From Brasilonema sp. CT11 (GTDB taxonomy: Bacteria > Cyanobacteriota > Cyanobacteriia > Cyanobacteriales > Nostocaceae): 64,000 nucleotides of DNA. The stretch covers positions 1 to 64,000 of the forward strand of contig NZ_JABXYX010000016.1 in NCBI RefSeq assembly GCF_017982655.1. Direction: 5' to 3'. How positions within the stretch are numbered: the stretch's first letter is position 1; each line of letters opens with the position of its first letter. This document shows positions 54,446 through 63,237 of this stretch, in pieces. The notes under the pieces are model-generated. The model did no database searches. It was not told the DNA's origin and worked only from the letters and a program-made list of their open reading frames with translations. The position numbers and the translations under genes are program-made.

Positions 54446-56041
54446 ATGCTGCCCGATATAGACAAACTCTCCCTGGCTGAACAGGTGGCTCAGATGATCG
54501 TTGTTCGTGCCTCGGGCTTTTTATTTGATCACCAAATTCAATATCCTGTCTGGGAACCACCAGCAGCAACACTCCAACACTGGGTGGAAGACTTGGGGGT
54601 TGGTGGAGTGATTTTACTGGGGGGAAGTGCTGGGGAATTAGCTATCAGGACACAACAATTGCAAAAATGGGCGAAAACTCCTCTACTGATCGCTGCTGAT
54701 ATTGAAGAAGGTGTCGGACAGCGGTTTAGTGGCTCAACTTGGTTTCCGCCACCAATGGCATTAGCTTCTATCTTCCGCAAGAACCAAAAGTTGGGTTTGG
54801 ATTATGCCCAAAAAATGGGAGCTATCACTGCACAAGAAGCTTTAGCCATTGGAATTAACTGGGTACTTGCTCCTGTGGTGGATGTGAACAATAATCCTGA
54901 TAACCCTGTGATTAATGTTCGCGCTTTTGGCGAAACGCCTGATGAGGTTAGTCAGTTGGCTTGCGCTTTTATTTGTGGTGCAAAGACTCATCGTGTCCTG
55001 ACAACGGCGAAGCATTTCCCAGGACATGGTGACACGGCTGTTGATTCTCATCTGGATTTGCCTGTGATCCCGCACTCGCTACAGCGACTGGCAGAAGTGG
55101 AATTACCTCCTTTTGCGGCGGTGATCGCCTCGGGTGTGGATACAGTAATGAGCGCCCACTTATTAATACCTAGTTTAGATCCAGAACTACCAGCAACCTT
55201 GTCACACAAGATATTAACAGAGCAGTTGCGGCAAAAATTAGGCTTTTCTGGCTTGATCACCACGGATGCTTTGGTTATGGGTGCTATTGCCAACCGCTAT
55301 GGGGCAACTGAAGCTGTTGTGATGGCAGTGGAAGCTGGTGCTGATATTTTACTGATGCCTGTTGATCCTAAAGAGACTATCAGTGCTGTATTTAGTGCTG
55401 TTGAAAGTGGTCGGATTTCGCGATCGCGCATTCGCGAGTCTGTTGAGCGCATTTGGCAAGCAAAGAGCAAAATCTCTTGTGAACCAGTCATGACTACAGG
55501 TTTTATCGAGCGCACCGCCCAAAAGGATTCTCTTGAGATTGTTGGTGAGATTTTGCAGCAAAGCCAAATCATTCATGGCTCTGCGTTAGCATTAGAGCAA
55601 CTCATAGATGTTATAAAACTTAATAATAAGCAAAAGGTGAATTTATACAATATAATCATTGTTGATGAAATCGTAAGTTGTAACTATTTAGACAAAAATG
55701 CGCCAGTAATTACACTTACAACTAATTTGGGGTATCAAATCCAAATTGTTGATTCTCAAACTCAAAACACTAGTAACTTGGAGGAAAATCATCCGACTTT
55801 ACTACAAGTCTTTATCAGAGGAAATCCATTTCGTGGTAGTGCAGGACTCACTAAGGCAGCAGAAGACTTATTTAAGAAGCTGTTAACAACCAAGGACTTA
55901 CAAGCTTTTGTCTTATACGGTAGTCCATATGTATGGCAAAATTTTATACCTTTACTACCGATGGAGATTCCTGGTGTGTTTTCTTATGGGCAAATGCCAG
56001 CCGCACAAGACCGCGCTCTACGCACCCTCTTTGGTATGTAG
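54446..56041 (+). CDS. Glycoside hydrolase family 3 (NagZ-like beta-N-acetylhexosaminidase)
   Basis: Enzyme of 531 residues expected to remove beta-linked N-acetylglucosamine from muropeptides or other glycans. GH3 signatures: LLIAADIEEGVGQRF, the KHFPGHGDT site near residue 188, DSHLDLP, and the nucleophile Asp in LITTDALVMGA near residue 270. Length above the usual NagZ (about 340) comes from a C-terminal domain (residues about 350-531, FIERTAQKDSLEIVGEILQQ onward) of the GH3-C type. No signal peptide, so cytoplasmic. Monocistronic. Confidence 0.92.
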   Translation: MLPDIDKLSLAEQVAQMIVVRASGFLFDHQIQYPVWEPPAATLQHWVEDLGVGGVILLGGSAGELAIRTQQLQKWAKTPLLIAADIEEGVGQRFSGSTWFPPPMALASIFRKNQKLGLDYAQKMGAITAQEALAIGINWVLAPVVDVNNNPDNPVINVRAFGETPDEVSQLACAFICGAKTHRVLTTAKHFPGHGDTAVDSHLDLPVIPHSLQRLAEVELPPFAAVIASGVDTVMSAHLLIPSLDPELPATLSHKILTEQLRQKLGFSGLITTDALVMGAIANRYGATEAVVMAVEAGADILLMPVDPKETISAVFSAVESGRISRSRIRESVERIWQAKSKISCEPVMTTGFIERTAQKDSLEIVGEILQQSQIIHGSALALEQLIDVIKLNNKQKVNLYNIIIVDEIVSCNYLDKNAPVITLTTNLGYQIQIVDSQTQNTSNLEENHPTLLQVFIRGNPFRGSAGLTKAAEDLFKKLLTTKDLQAFVLYGSPYVWQNFIPLLPMEIPGVFSYGQMPAAQDRALRTLFGM

Positions 56042-56352
56042 ACAATCTGTCTGGCTAAAACATCTTGCCTTCCCAAACCGTGCTTTTCGGTAGGCAACAA
56101 CTGTCTCAACAACGTCAGCAAGATGAATCAACTCTCCTAATGTGTTCATATGCAATACAATTTAAGCAAATGTCAGGATTCGTTGATTTTCGTAACATTT
56201 CTTCATATAATTTTAGGATGTATAGCGTCAAAATGAAAATAGTTCCGTATATAAAACTACAAAACCCCAACGACTAGGTTTTTATATCGATCAGCGTTTG
56301 TTCCTAAGGGATTTTGGGAAATCAATTAAGTGTTAATTTGTGAGCAAAAACC
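56042..56352. other. Gene-free spacer upstream of DUF4327 gene
   Basis: About 310 bp, AT-rich, with 'aaaaccccaacgactaggtt' hairpin-like text near 56260. No gene recognised. Confidence 0.4.
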
Positions 56353-56589
56353 ATGACAGTGAATACGGTGCCTTCTATCAGTTACTACTCTCTAGATGTG
56401 ATACAAGATGAAGCACGCCGACTGGTGCAAAAGGGCTTGGTAAGCAGACAGCAGCCGATTTATACGTTGTGCCAATACATCCCGGCTAGAGAGTGGGTAT
56501 GTATTGAATGTGAATTAGAAAAGTGTGATTTCTTGCTGCGCGATCGCATTGCCGATCTAATTGGTCGCGAACAGTGGGAAAACGACTAA
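56353..56589 (+). CDS. DUF4327 family protein
   Basis: Small soluble protein of 78 residues. The sequence MTVNTVPSISYYSLDVIQDE, then ARRLVQKGLVSRQQPIYTLC, QYIPAREWVCIECELEKCDF, ending LLRDRIADLIGREQWEND, is the cyanobacterial DUF4327 family, very conserved but without known function. Three cysteines are present (CQY, VCIECE, EKCDF), which could bind metal or be redox-active (inference). Own transcript, start ATG after 'gagcaaaaacc'. Confidence 0.9.
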   Translation: MTVNTVPSISYYSLDVIQDEARRLVQKGLVSRQQPIYTLCQYIPAREWVCIECELEKCDFLLRDRIADLIGREQWEND

Positions 56590-56853
56590 TCACTTTTTCA
56601 TTTTTGATTCTGGAATGGGATATAGAAATTGATAAAAAGGGATTTAACCCTCAATTTGAAATGTAATCTCTGCTTTTTATGAACCTTTTCCAGTCCAAAA
56701 TCTCAAATATCCTATCTTCCATCGATACAAAAGTGTTTTCTGGAGATTTTTAATCTACATCCGCTTTGCAACCACTTGTCAAAGTAGCCCTCGAAGTGTC
56801 GTTGCACTTTAGATGTACATATTTTAGGGTGTTAATGCCTTTAGACGTGTGAA
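56590..56853. other. Spacer without genes
   Basis: AT-rich spacer between the DUF4327 gene and the convergent gene at 56920; no gene or structure beyond the terminator hairpin at 56854-56889. Confidence 0.4.
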
Positions 56854-56889
56854 TTCCGGAGCAGTTCAATTTTAGAAACTGCTCCGGAA
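56854..56889 (-). terminator. Strong hairpin, probable bidirectional terminator
   Basis: TTCCGGAGCAGTT (56854-56866) pairs perfectly with AACTGCTCCGGAA (56877-56889), ten-base loop, followed on the plus strand by ATTTTG. It lies 30 bp after the stop of the minus-strand gene at 56920. Confidence 0.7.
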
Positions 56890-56919
56890 ATTTTGTATAT
56901 CTGACAATATACAGGTGAG

Positions 56920-57270
56920 TTATCCTACTTGTTCCAGATACTGGTTGATATCTTCTATGACGCGCGTCAGTTCGGCTTCTGTTGTCAAGCGAATAGTCGC
57001 ATCGCGGACGGTTAGCAGGACTTTGGCTGCAAAAGGAGTAGACCAGATATTGGGATTACAAAAAATTTCTAAAAATACCTCTCCCGTGTAACGATATTCC
57101 ATTGGACGCTGGGGACTGGGTTTACCACCAGGAGTGGTTTTAGCAGCAACAGCTTTAAGGCTTTGCATCAATTGGTCCAGCGCTGCTTTGAATTCTCGTG
57201 CTGCTTGAGGTGAAAAATTAAAAGAGACGGAACCTTCTACTAAGTTCAGTGTCAGACGATTTTCGGACAT
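56920..57270 (-). CDS. Conserved cyanobacterial hypothetical protein
   Basis: Soluble protein of 116 residues. It reads [20 protein letters not shown] and [20 protein letters not shown], a basic/proline loop ([20 protein letters not shown]), then [20 protein letters not shown] and [20 protein letters not shown]. It looks like a compact alpha/beta protein and is of a type found in cyanobacteria, but I cannot name the family. Intact gene with a separate terminator. Confidence 0.72.
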   Translation of the reverse strand: MSENRLTLNLVEGSVSFNFSPQAAREFKAALDQLMQSLKAVAAKTTPGGKPSPQRPMEYRYTGEVFLEIFCNPNIWSTPFAAKVLLTVRDATIRLTTEAELTRVIEDINQYLEQVG

Positions 57271-57592
57271 GAGCTACTGATAAAAACTTCTATAGCAATC
57301 GTAAATGATTCGTGAACACTCATTTGGGGAGATCAGGGAGAGAGAGTTCGTGCTTGAACAAACAGAGTGAACCTGATACGGATAGTATGCAATTTGATTT
57401 TCTGTGCGTCTACTGTTTCTTGATAAAGAGAAAAACCGAATGCTAAGACCCCCGACTTCATGAAAGTTGTTGGGGATCTCTGGCTGTGTATTTTTTTGAC
57501 TTTTTAGTGATCACAACTTCAGACAAAATCTGAAACATCACCAAATAATTTTCTACACGATATAGATAGATGAGCAACTCATTCGCCATCAC
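57271..57592. other. Spacer with a repeat-family hairpin
   Basis: No gene. CCCCGAC (57450-57456) pairs with GTTGGGG (57469-57475, one G-U pair), same core as the hairpin at 29382-29411. It lies about 120 bp downstream of nothing on the plus strand, so its role is unclear. Confidence 0.5.
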
Positions 57593-57988
57593 TTAGCTTG
57601 AAATGACCGCAATACACTCTATCTCTACCAACACGTCCTTGGGTAAACGCGATACCTGTACACACGCACGCGCAGGCGCTGTCGCCTCATCAAAATACTT
57701 TGCATATACCGCATTTACCGCTGCAAAATCATTCATATCCGCCAAGAACACAGTTGTTTTCACCACATTCTCAAAACTCGCCCCAGCAGATGTGAGAATT
57801 GCTTCTAAATTTGCCATCACCTGTTGAGTCTGCCCAGTCACATTCCCTTCACCAACAATCTTCCCCGTACTGGGATCAAGAGAAATTTGCCCAGCGACAA
57901 AAATCATTTCACCAGACGCGACAATCGCTTGATTATACGGTCCCACAGGTGCAGGTGCCTTATTTGTACGAATAACCCTTCTACTCAT
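57593..57988 (-). CDS. ridA: RidA family reactive enamine/imine deaminase
   Basis: Protein of 131 residues of the YjgF/RidA family, which hydrolyses reactive 2-aminoacrylate and related enamines released by PLP enzymes. Conserved features: [10 protein letters not shown] at the start, [39 protein letters not shown] (substrate-binding Arg) and VEIECIAVI (Glu). Trimeric, cytosolic. It is 41 bp... downstream of nothing; the Nudix gene starts upstream on the same strand and ends 40 bp before this ATG, so the two form a likely operon. Confidence 0.94.
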   Translation of the reverse strand: MSRRVIRTNKAPAPVGPYNQAIVASGEMIFVAGQISLDPSTGKIVGEGNVTGQTQQVMANLEAILTSAGASFENVVKTTVFLADMNDFAAVNAVYAKYFDEATAPARACVQVSRLPKDVLVEIECIAVISS

Positions 57989-58028
57989 ATCTCTTGTTTG
58001 CGCTTTTTGCGTCTTGGTGGTTTAACAG

Positions 58029-58460
58029 TTAATCCAACCTGGGACGTATCCCATAATGCCGATATCGCCAATAATCCCGCAAAATTCTATCATGGTCAAA
58101 GCATAAATTAACTGGCACACGCCAAGACTCAAAAATTCCCATAGCCTTAGCATCATCCCCTGCTTTGGGTTCACCTGTTGCAGTTGCCAAAAACACAACG
58201 CTGAGTGTGTGCTTGCGGGAATCGCGGCTGGGATCAGAATACACATGAAATTGTTCAACCAACTCCACCTGCAAGCTAGTTTCTTCCAAAGCCTCGCGCT
58301 GTGCGGCTATCTCAACAGATTCTCCGTAATCTACAAAACCACCGGGGATAGCCCAACCTAAAGGGGGATTATGTCGCTCAATTAACACTATTGGTCGATG
58401 AGGACGGTCAATTAATTCGATGATGATATCAACTGTTGGAGCAGGATTTCGGTAAGTCAT
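58029..58460 (-). CDS. Nudix hydrolase
   Basis: Protein of 143 residues with the Nudix box: [20 protein letters not shown] followed by ET, matching GX5EX7REUXEE. The segment [20 protein letters not shown] just before it is typical. Such enzymes hydrolyse nucleoside diphosphates linked to another group (ADP-ribose, oxidised nucleotides, NADH); the substrate cannot be read here. It lies 40 bp upstream of ridA on the same strand, and a shared metabolite-repair role fits. Confidence 0.9.
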   Translation of the reverse strand: MTYRNPAPTVDIIIELIDRPHRPIVLIERHNPPLGWAIPGGFVDYGESVEIAAQREALEETSLQVELVEQFHVYSDPSRDSRKHTLSVVFLATATGEPKAGDDAKAMGIFESWRVPVNLCFDHDRILRDYWRYRHYGIRPRLD

Positions 58461-58494
58461 GAATTATTAGTCATTAATTGTTAGTCAACAACTA

Positions 58495-58778
58495 GGAGTG
58501 TAGGGGATAAGGGTGTAAGGGGAGCCAGTGCTGGGGTGAGGCAGTCCGGTCTTGGGGAGCCACTGCGTTGGGGAGCCAGTACTGCAGGAGGGTTTCCCTC
58601 CGTAGGTATCTGGCATCCGGCTCTGCCGACTTGTAGCATGTGGCGTGGTTTCCCCAAGGAGGAACTGCCGAAAGGGTTCCCCGACTTGAGGCACCTGGCG
58701 TTGTAAGGGATACAATTATTGGGGGCTTGTATCCGAGAGTTTTGGGGGCACTAGCTCCCCCATACCCTTACACCCTTA
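58495..58778. repeat. Repeat block bounded by inverted TAAGGGTGTAAGGG termini
   Basis: TAAGGGTGTAAGGG (58508-58521) and its exact inverse CCCTTACACCCTTA (58765-58778) enclose about 240 bp of GC-rich modules, including the 40-bp palindromic module (58576-58615) and 'ggggagccagtgctgggg'-type text. It has the same architecture as 27228-27578. No gene: the 476-bp spacer is otherwise empty. Confidence 0.7.
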
Positions 58779-58936
58779 GTTTCGATCATTTAACCAAAGG
58801 CAAAGAACAATCAATGTCAGGTTACTGGATGCATCCCCAGTTACTAGTTCTGTGATAGATTCAATGCGATGCTCCCAGAAGGAGCTGCCCAGAGGTAGCA
58901 TCACGCATTTGTTCGCTCATTAACAATAGGTTCAGT

Positions 58937-60445
58937 ATGCCTTTTCCCAGATCCAGCGGTATTTTGCTACATCCCACTTCCTTTCCCAGCCGATTTGGCA
59001 TTGGGGATTTAGGAATCCAAGCTTATGAGTTCATTGATTTTCTCAGAGAAAGCGGTCAACAATTTTGGCAAGTGCTACCTCTAGGACCAACTGGGTATGG
59101 TAACTCTCCTTACGCTTCTTATTCAGCAATGGCTGGAAATCAGCTGCTGATTAGTCCAGAAAAATTGGTAGAACAGGGTTTGCTAGCTGAGGACGACTTT
59201 GCTAATTTACCAGTTTTTCAGGAATCTAAGGTAGATTACGACAAGATCACGCCCATTAAAATCGAACTGTTAAAAAAAGCTTGCGAGAATTTTAAAGAAA
59301 GGGCAACATCCTTACAGCAGAAGGAATTTGCTGGTTTTTGTGACAGCAAAGCCTATTGGCTAGAGGATTATGCCTTATTTATGGCCCTCAAAGATGCTCA
59401 TAATGGAACAAGTTGGCATACTTGGGAGCCAGAACTTGCCAAACGTGAACCGGATGCCATAGAACGGGCACAACAGCAGTTCGGTACGGAAATTTTTTAT
59501 TACAAATTTACCCAATACGAATTTTTCCGCGAGTGGTCGCAACTGAAAAACTACGCCAATATGAGCGGTGTTCAAATTATTGGTGATATTCCCATCTACG
59601 TAGCCCATGACAGTGCTGATGTGTGGTCTCATCCGCATATTTTTTGCTTGGACGAACAAACGGGAGAAGCAGCACTGATGGCGGGAGTTCCACCAGATTA
59701 CTTCAGCGCCACTGGTCAGTTATGGGGTAACCCCATTTATAACTGGGAGGGATTGAAAAACCAGGACTTTAGCTGGTGGATAGGACGCTTTGAGGCGATG
59801 CTGGATTATCTAGATGTAATCCGCATTGACCACTTCCGAGGATTTGAAGCTTACTGGGCTGTGAAAAAAGGCGAACAAACAGCTATCAATGGAGAATGGA
59901 TAAAAGCCCCTGGAGAAGAATTGTTTGAGGCAATTAAACAGCGATTAGGTAAGCTACCTGTGATGGCGGAGGATTTGGGAGTCATTACGCCAGAAGTAGA
60001 AGCCCTGCGAGATAAGTATGAATTTCCTGGAATGAAAATTTTGCAGTTTGGCTTTGGTTCTGACGCTGCTAATCCATTTTTACCTTTCAACTATTCACCC
60101 AATTGTATCGTTTACACCGGAACTCATGACAACGACACAACTATAAACTGGTTCAATACAGCCTCAGAAGAGGAAAGGCAGAACTTATTGCTTTATTTAG
60201 GTTGTCAAAGTCCTGAAGGTATCCATTGGGATTTGATTCGACTTGCGATGACTTGTGTGGCGAATCAAGCAATTATTCCGTTACAGGATATTTTAGGCTT
60301 AGGAGGTGAAGCGCGGATGAACTTCCCCAGTAAGGCTGAAGGTAACTGGGAGTGGTGCTATCAAGCGAATGCTTTGACTAAGGAATTAAGCGATCGCCTA
60401 CAAAATCTCACTAAGTTATGTGGACGTGCGCCGCAACCTAAGTGA
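58937..60445 (+). CDS. malQ: 4-alpha-glucanotransferase (amylomaltase)
   Basis: GH77 enzyme of 502 residues that transfers maltooligosaccharide segments during glycogen/starch and maltodextrin metabolism. Family features: SSGILLHPTSFPSRFGIGDL at the start, WQVLPLGPTGYGNSPYAS, the catalytic nucleophile Asp in VIRIDHFRGFEAYW, the acid/base Glu in MAEDLGVITPEVEAL, and YTGTHDNDTTINW near the C-terminus. Normal length. Followed by a 29-base purine run and pyrimidine run, convergent with the RodZ-like gene. Confidence 0.95.
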   Translation: MPFPRSSGILLHPTSFPSRFGIGDLGIQAYEFIDFLRESGQQFWQVLPLGPTGYGNSPYASYSAMAGNQLLISPEKLVEQGLLAEDDFANLPVFQESKVDYDKITPIKIELLKKACENFKERATSLQQKEFAGFCDSKAYWLEDYALFMALKDAHNGTSWHTWEPELAKREPDAIERAQQQFGTEIFYYKFTQYEFFREWSQLKNYANMSGVQIIGDIPIYVAHDSADVWSHPHIFCLDEQTGEAALMAGVPPDYFSATGQLWGNPIYNWEGLKNQDFSWWIGRFEAMLDYLDVIRIDHFRGFEAYWAVKKGEQTAINGEWIKAPGEELFEAIKQRLGKLPVMAEDLGVITPEVEALRDKYEFPGMKILQFGFGSDAANPFLPFNYSPNCIVYTGTHDNDTTINWFNTASEEERQNLLLYLGCQSPEGIHWDLIRLAMTCVANQAIIPLQDILGLGGEARMNFPSKAEGNWEWCYQANALTKELSDRLQNLTKLCGRAPQPK

Positions 60446-60451
60446 GGAGCT

Positions 60452-60545
60452 AGGAGGGAAGGAAGGAAGGAGAGAGGGAGCGAAGGATATTTTCCCACAC
60501 TCCCACACTCTTTCACTTTCTCACTCTCCCCATCCCCCTCCTCTG
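60452..60545. repeat. Polypurine/polypyrimidine mirror-like tract
   Basis: A pure purine run of 29 bases (60452-60480, agg/gga/aag units) is followed after 13 bases by a C/T-rich run (60494-60545, ccacactc/tttcactttctcactctcc). It lies between two convergent genes. Such tracts may form H-DNA or act as terminators; no function is proven. Confidence 0.6.
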
Positions 60546-60546
60546 C

Positions 60547-61359
60547 TTAAGATCTAGTATTAGCTGCGATCGTCACTTCTTTGACTGTACCCGGTTCTCC
60601 GAGTTGCTTAGCTTGTTGTTTGTTAACACTCATCAACACCCCACCCGCATTACCTGCTTTAACAGTCAGTTGTCCCTGGGCTATCCAAGTGCGTTGAGTT
60701 CCCTGTGGGAGTTCACCTTCGTATTGAAGTTTGCCATCTGCTACCACTTTTATCCAAGATGTCTGTTTCAATGTCACACCAATTTGCACCTGCTGCGGTT
60801 CTATGGCGTTGTCAGATAATTTACTGACAGCTTGAACAAGTTGTACTTTTTGATTTTGGGTGGTTTGTTGTTGTGCTAGGGGCTGTGTTTGTTCTTTCTG
60901 GTTATTTTGGCTATCAGTTACTTGTAATGTTGTTGCGTTGAGTAACTTAGACAAACCAGTGACGGAGCAAAAAATTAAAAATACGTATAGCACATAAAGA
61001 TGGACAGGGCGTAATTGACTCGCTGATGTCGTTTTCCAACCTAAGTTTTGGCTGAACTGGTCTATATCTGTAGGAAAGGTAGTGGAAAACTCTGCACCAT
61101 TCAACCCTAGTGCATCAGCAAATTGCCGTATCAAACCCTGAGTGTAAATTGGCTCTGGGAGTTTAGTCAAATCACCTTGTTCTATCGCCTCTAATAGTCG
61201 TTGGGGAATTTTGGTCAAAAGAACCATTTCCTCTAGCGATAAACCCTGTTCCAAGCGTAACGCCAACAGTTGAGCACCAATTTGTGCGAGAATTTCAGCT
61301 CTTTGTTGGTCGAATGAAGGTCTCGACTCATGCTTGTCTTTGCTTGTTTGGGACGTCAT
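60547..61359 (-). CDS. RodZ-like helix-turn-helix membrane protein
   Basis: Protein of 270 residues. Cytoplasmic RodZ-type HTH at residues about 28-95 (LLALRLEQGLSLEEMVLLTK, IPQRLLEAIEQGDLTKLPEP, IYTQGLIRQFADALGL), one TM helix at about 121-142 (YVLYVFLIFCSVTGLSKLL), a Gln-rich linker, and an extracytoplasmic DUF4115-type beta domain at about 195-270 (SWIKVVADGKLQYEGELPQG, TQRTWIAQGQLTVKAGNAGG). RodZ links MreB to the elongation machinery. It lies 33 bp downstream of the pseudouridine synthase gene on the same strand. Confidence 0.87.
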   Translation of the reverse strand: MTSQTSKDKHESRPSFDQQRAEILAQIGAQLLALRLEQGLSLEEMVLLTKIPQRLLEAIEQGDLTKLPEPIYTQGLIRQFADALGLNGAEFSTTFPTDIDQFSQNLGWKTTSASQLRPVHLYVLYVFLIFCSVTGLSKLLNATTLQVTDSQNNQKEQTQPLAQQQTTQNQKVQLVQAVSKLSDNAIEPQQVQIGVTLKQTSWIKVVADGKLQYEGELPQGTQRTWIAQGQLTVKAGNAGGVLMSVNKQQAKQLGEPGTVKEVTIAANTRS

Positions 61360-61391
61360 ATACTGTTTAACTCCTTAACCACACTGAATCT

Positions 61392-62150
61392 TTAATAGGA
61401 AACTGCTGCAATTGCTTTTTTTAAAAAAAGAATTTCAAACTCTTCTAGATGACGATACTCACCTTCACCTAAGTGACCTTTTCCAGGCGTTTGTAATTGA
61501 ATAGAACCGATACCGGTGCGATGTAGTTCAATAACTGGGTATCCCAATTGTTGAGCAACACGGCGAATCTGACGATTTCTCCCCTCCTTTAAAATAATTT
61601 CTAAGCAGCAAGAAGAAGCAAACTTTTCTATCACTCGTACTTGTGCTGGTCGTGTTTTTGTTTCCTCCAAGACCACACCCTGACGCCACATCTCTAGCAC
61701 TTCTTGTGAAGGATGTCCTTTGACCAAAACACGATATGTTTTAGAAATACTATGACTAGGATGAGTTAGACCAAAAGTGAGGTCTCCATCGTTTGTAAGT
61801 ATTAATGCTCCTGTAGAGTCTATATCCAACCGACCTACTGGGTGAATACCTTGACCGGAACTTATTTGTTTAGGAAGTAAGTCTAATACTGTAGGTCTGT
61901 TTAGTGGATCTTCACAAGTGGTAAGCACTCCGAATGGTTTGTGTAGTAATAAATAAATAAGGTTAGGGCGCTGTAGGACAGACACTACCTTTCCATCAAC
62001 CGTGATAGCATCTGTTTGGGGATCAGCCTTTTGACCCAAATGTGCCAATTCACCATTAATGAGAACGCGTGACTGCCTGATCATCTCTTCAGCTTCACGA
62101 CGTGAGGCTATACCCCATTGAGATAGAATTTTTTGTAACCGTGACTGCAT
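61392..62150 (-). CDS. rluB: RsuA/RluB-family pseudouridine synthase
   Basis: Protein of 252 residues: N-terminal S4 RNA-binding domain (RLQKILSQWGIASRREAEEM, VLINGELAHLG) and the catalytic domain with GRLDIDSTGALILTNDGDL, whose Asp is the nucleophile, plus KTYRVLVKGHP and EGRNRQIRRVAQQLGYPVIE. The subgroup modifies 23S or 16S rRNA (RluB, RluE, RluF or RsuA); RluB-type is the commonest annotation in cyanobacteria and I cannot distinguish further. First gene of a short minus-strand unit with the RodZ-like gene. Confidence 0.9.
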   Translation of the reverse strand: MQSRLQKILSQWGIASRREAEEMIRQSRVLINGELAHLGQKADPQTDAITVDGKVVSVLQRPNLIYLLLHKPFGVLTTCEDPLNRPTVLDLLPKQISSGQGIHPVGRLDIDSTGALILTNDGDLTFGLTHPSHSISKTYRVLVKGHPSQEVLEMWRQGVVLEETKTRPAQVRVIEKFASSCCLEIILKEGRNRQIRRVAQQLGYPVIELHRTGIGSIQLQTPGKGHLGEGEYRHLEEFEILFLKKAIAAVSY

Positions 62151-62295
62151 GTGAAAATTACTGATAATTAATCAAAATGTTGATCAGCAAATAATACCTC
62201 TACATTTTGTCATGAGTTGCCCAAAACGCTACAGTAACATACCGTAAAAATTTCAGGGATCTATCAATTAGAATAATCATAAGCAAAACGGTTAG

Positions 62296-63012
62296 ATGCA
62301 AGAATCTAATTTAAACTCGAAAAAATCACACAAGACACGTATTGTCACAAATGTGTTGACAGCAGCACTCAAGCTGTGGTTAAAAACTCAAGTGAGCCAA
62401 GTCTCTCAGCTGGAAGTGGAAATCAGAGCCAGCGATCGCCAACTTCTGTCTGGTTGCATTCCTTGGGTATCTGTTTTTGCCAGTCATGCTGTATATCGAG
62501 GTCTCCATCTTACACAAATTCAACTAGTTGCAGAAAATATTCGTATCAATATTGGCTCAGTACTTAAAGGACAACCACTACGACTATTAGAAACAGTACC
62601 AGTAGTTGGCGAACTGATCCAATCACAGGACGATCTCAATGCGTCTGTGTCATCTACCTTGTTATCGACTGGTTTATATGAAGTTATGGTTGAACTTTTT
62701 CTAGAACACCAGTTGAAATCCAAGTCCATAACTTGGAAAAAAATTGACATTGAGCAGAGTAAAGCAACACTCTTCGCTATTTTGGTAGACGAAGGCGAGC
62801 CTACTCATTTAGATATTAGTATGAGTCCGCAGCTAGTTAGCACACAGGAATTGCTACTCTCATCAATCCAAGTCAAAAGCGATATAGGAGATCTGCTTGA
62901 GCCTAGTCACAAAGAAATTTCTTTCAATCTGGGATCGGATGTTGATATCCAAGAGTTAACTCTTATCCCAGGAAAGTTAATATGTCGCGGAAGGATTAAC
63001 GTCAACCCCTGA
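62296..63012 (+). CDS. DUF2993 (LmeA-type) phospholipid-binding protein
   Basis: Protein of 238 residues of the DUF2993/LmeA family. Typical features: N-terminal amphipathic region (VTNVLTAALKLWLKTQVSQV), SQLEVEIRASDRQLLSGCIP, and the repeated beta structure ending with DIQELTLIPGKLICRGRINVNP. No standard signal peptide here. Family members bind lipids at the membrane in actinobacteria; role in cyanobacteria is unproven. The gene is divergent from the pseudouridine synthase and convergent with dps. Confidence 0.82.
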   Translation: MQESNLNSKKSHKTRIVTNVLTAALKLWLKTQVSQVSQLEVEIRASDRQLLSGCIPWVSVFASHAVYRGLHLTQIQLVAENIRINIGSVLKGQPLRLLETVPVVGELIQSQDDLNASVSSTLLSTGLYEVMVELFLEHQLKSKSITWKKIDIEQSKATLFAILVDEGEPTHLDISMSPQLVSTQELLLSSIQVKSDIGDLLEPSHKEISFNLGSDVDIQELTLIPGKLICRGRINVNP

Positions 63013-63101
63013 TGATTAAAAATAAAAAATTTAAATCAGTTAATCTTTATGTGTAATTATAAATTTAGCCACAAAAATTAGCTAGAAAATTTTTGGTTAA
63101 T

Positions 63102-63201
63102 CTGAGTACAGTTTTTCTTCATTCCGTAGCAGCGTGGTTTCGGTTGGGATTACCGGATCTTAACCAACAATAGCTACGAAATTGTGCCATTCTGTACTCA
63201 G
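63102..63201. other. Nested three-helix structure in a convergent spacer
   Basis: CTGAGTACAG (63102-63111) pairs with CTGTACTCAG (63192-63201); inside, CGTAGC (63125-63130) pairs with GCTACG (63173-63178), and TGGTT (63135-63139) with AACCA (63162-63166), with a CGG/CCG tip. It lies between two convergent genes. It could be a bidirectional terminator, a structured RNA or a small palindromic element. Confidence 0.5.
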
Positions 63202-63237
63202 TGATCAGCGCCCTGGAAATTTTTGAGAGTAGTTTAT

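Noticed and set aside
58485-58855. Open frames of about 70-76 codons on both strands
   Set aside because: They are translations of the GC-rich repeat block at 58495-58778.
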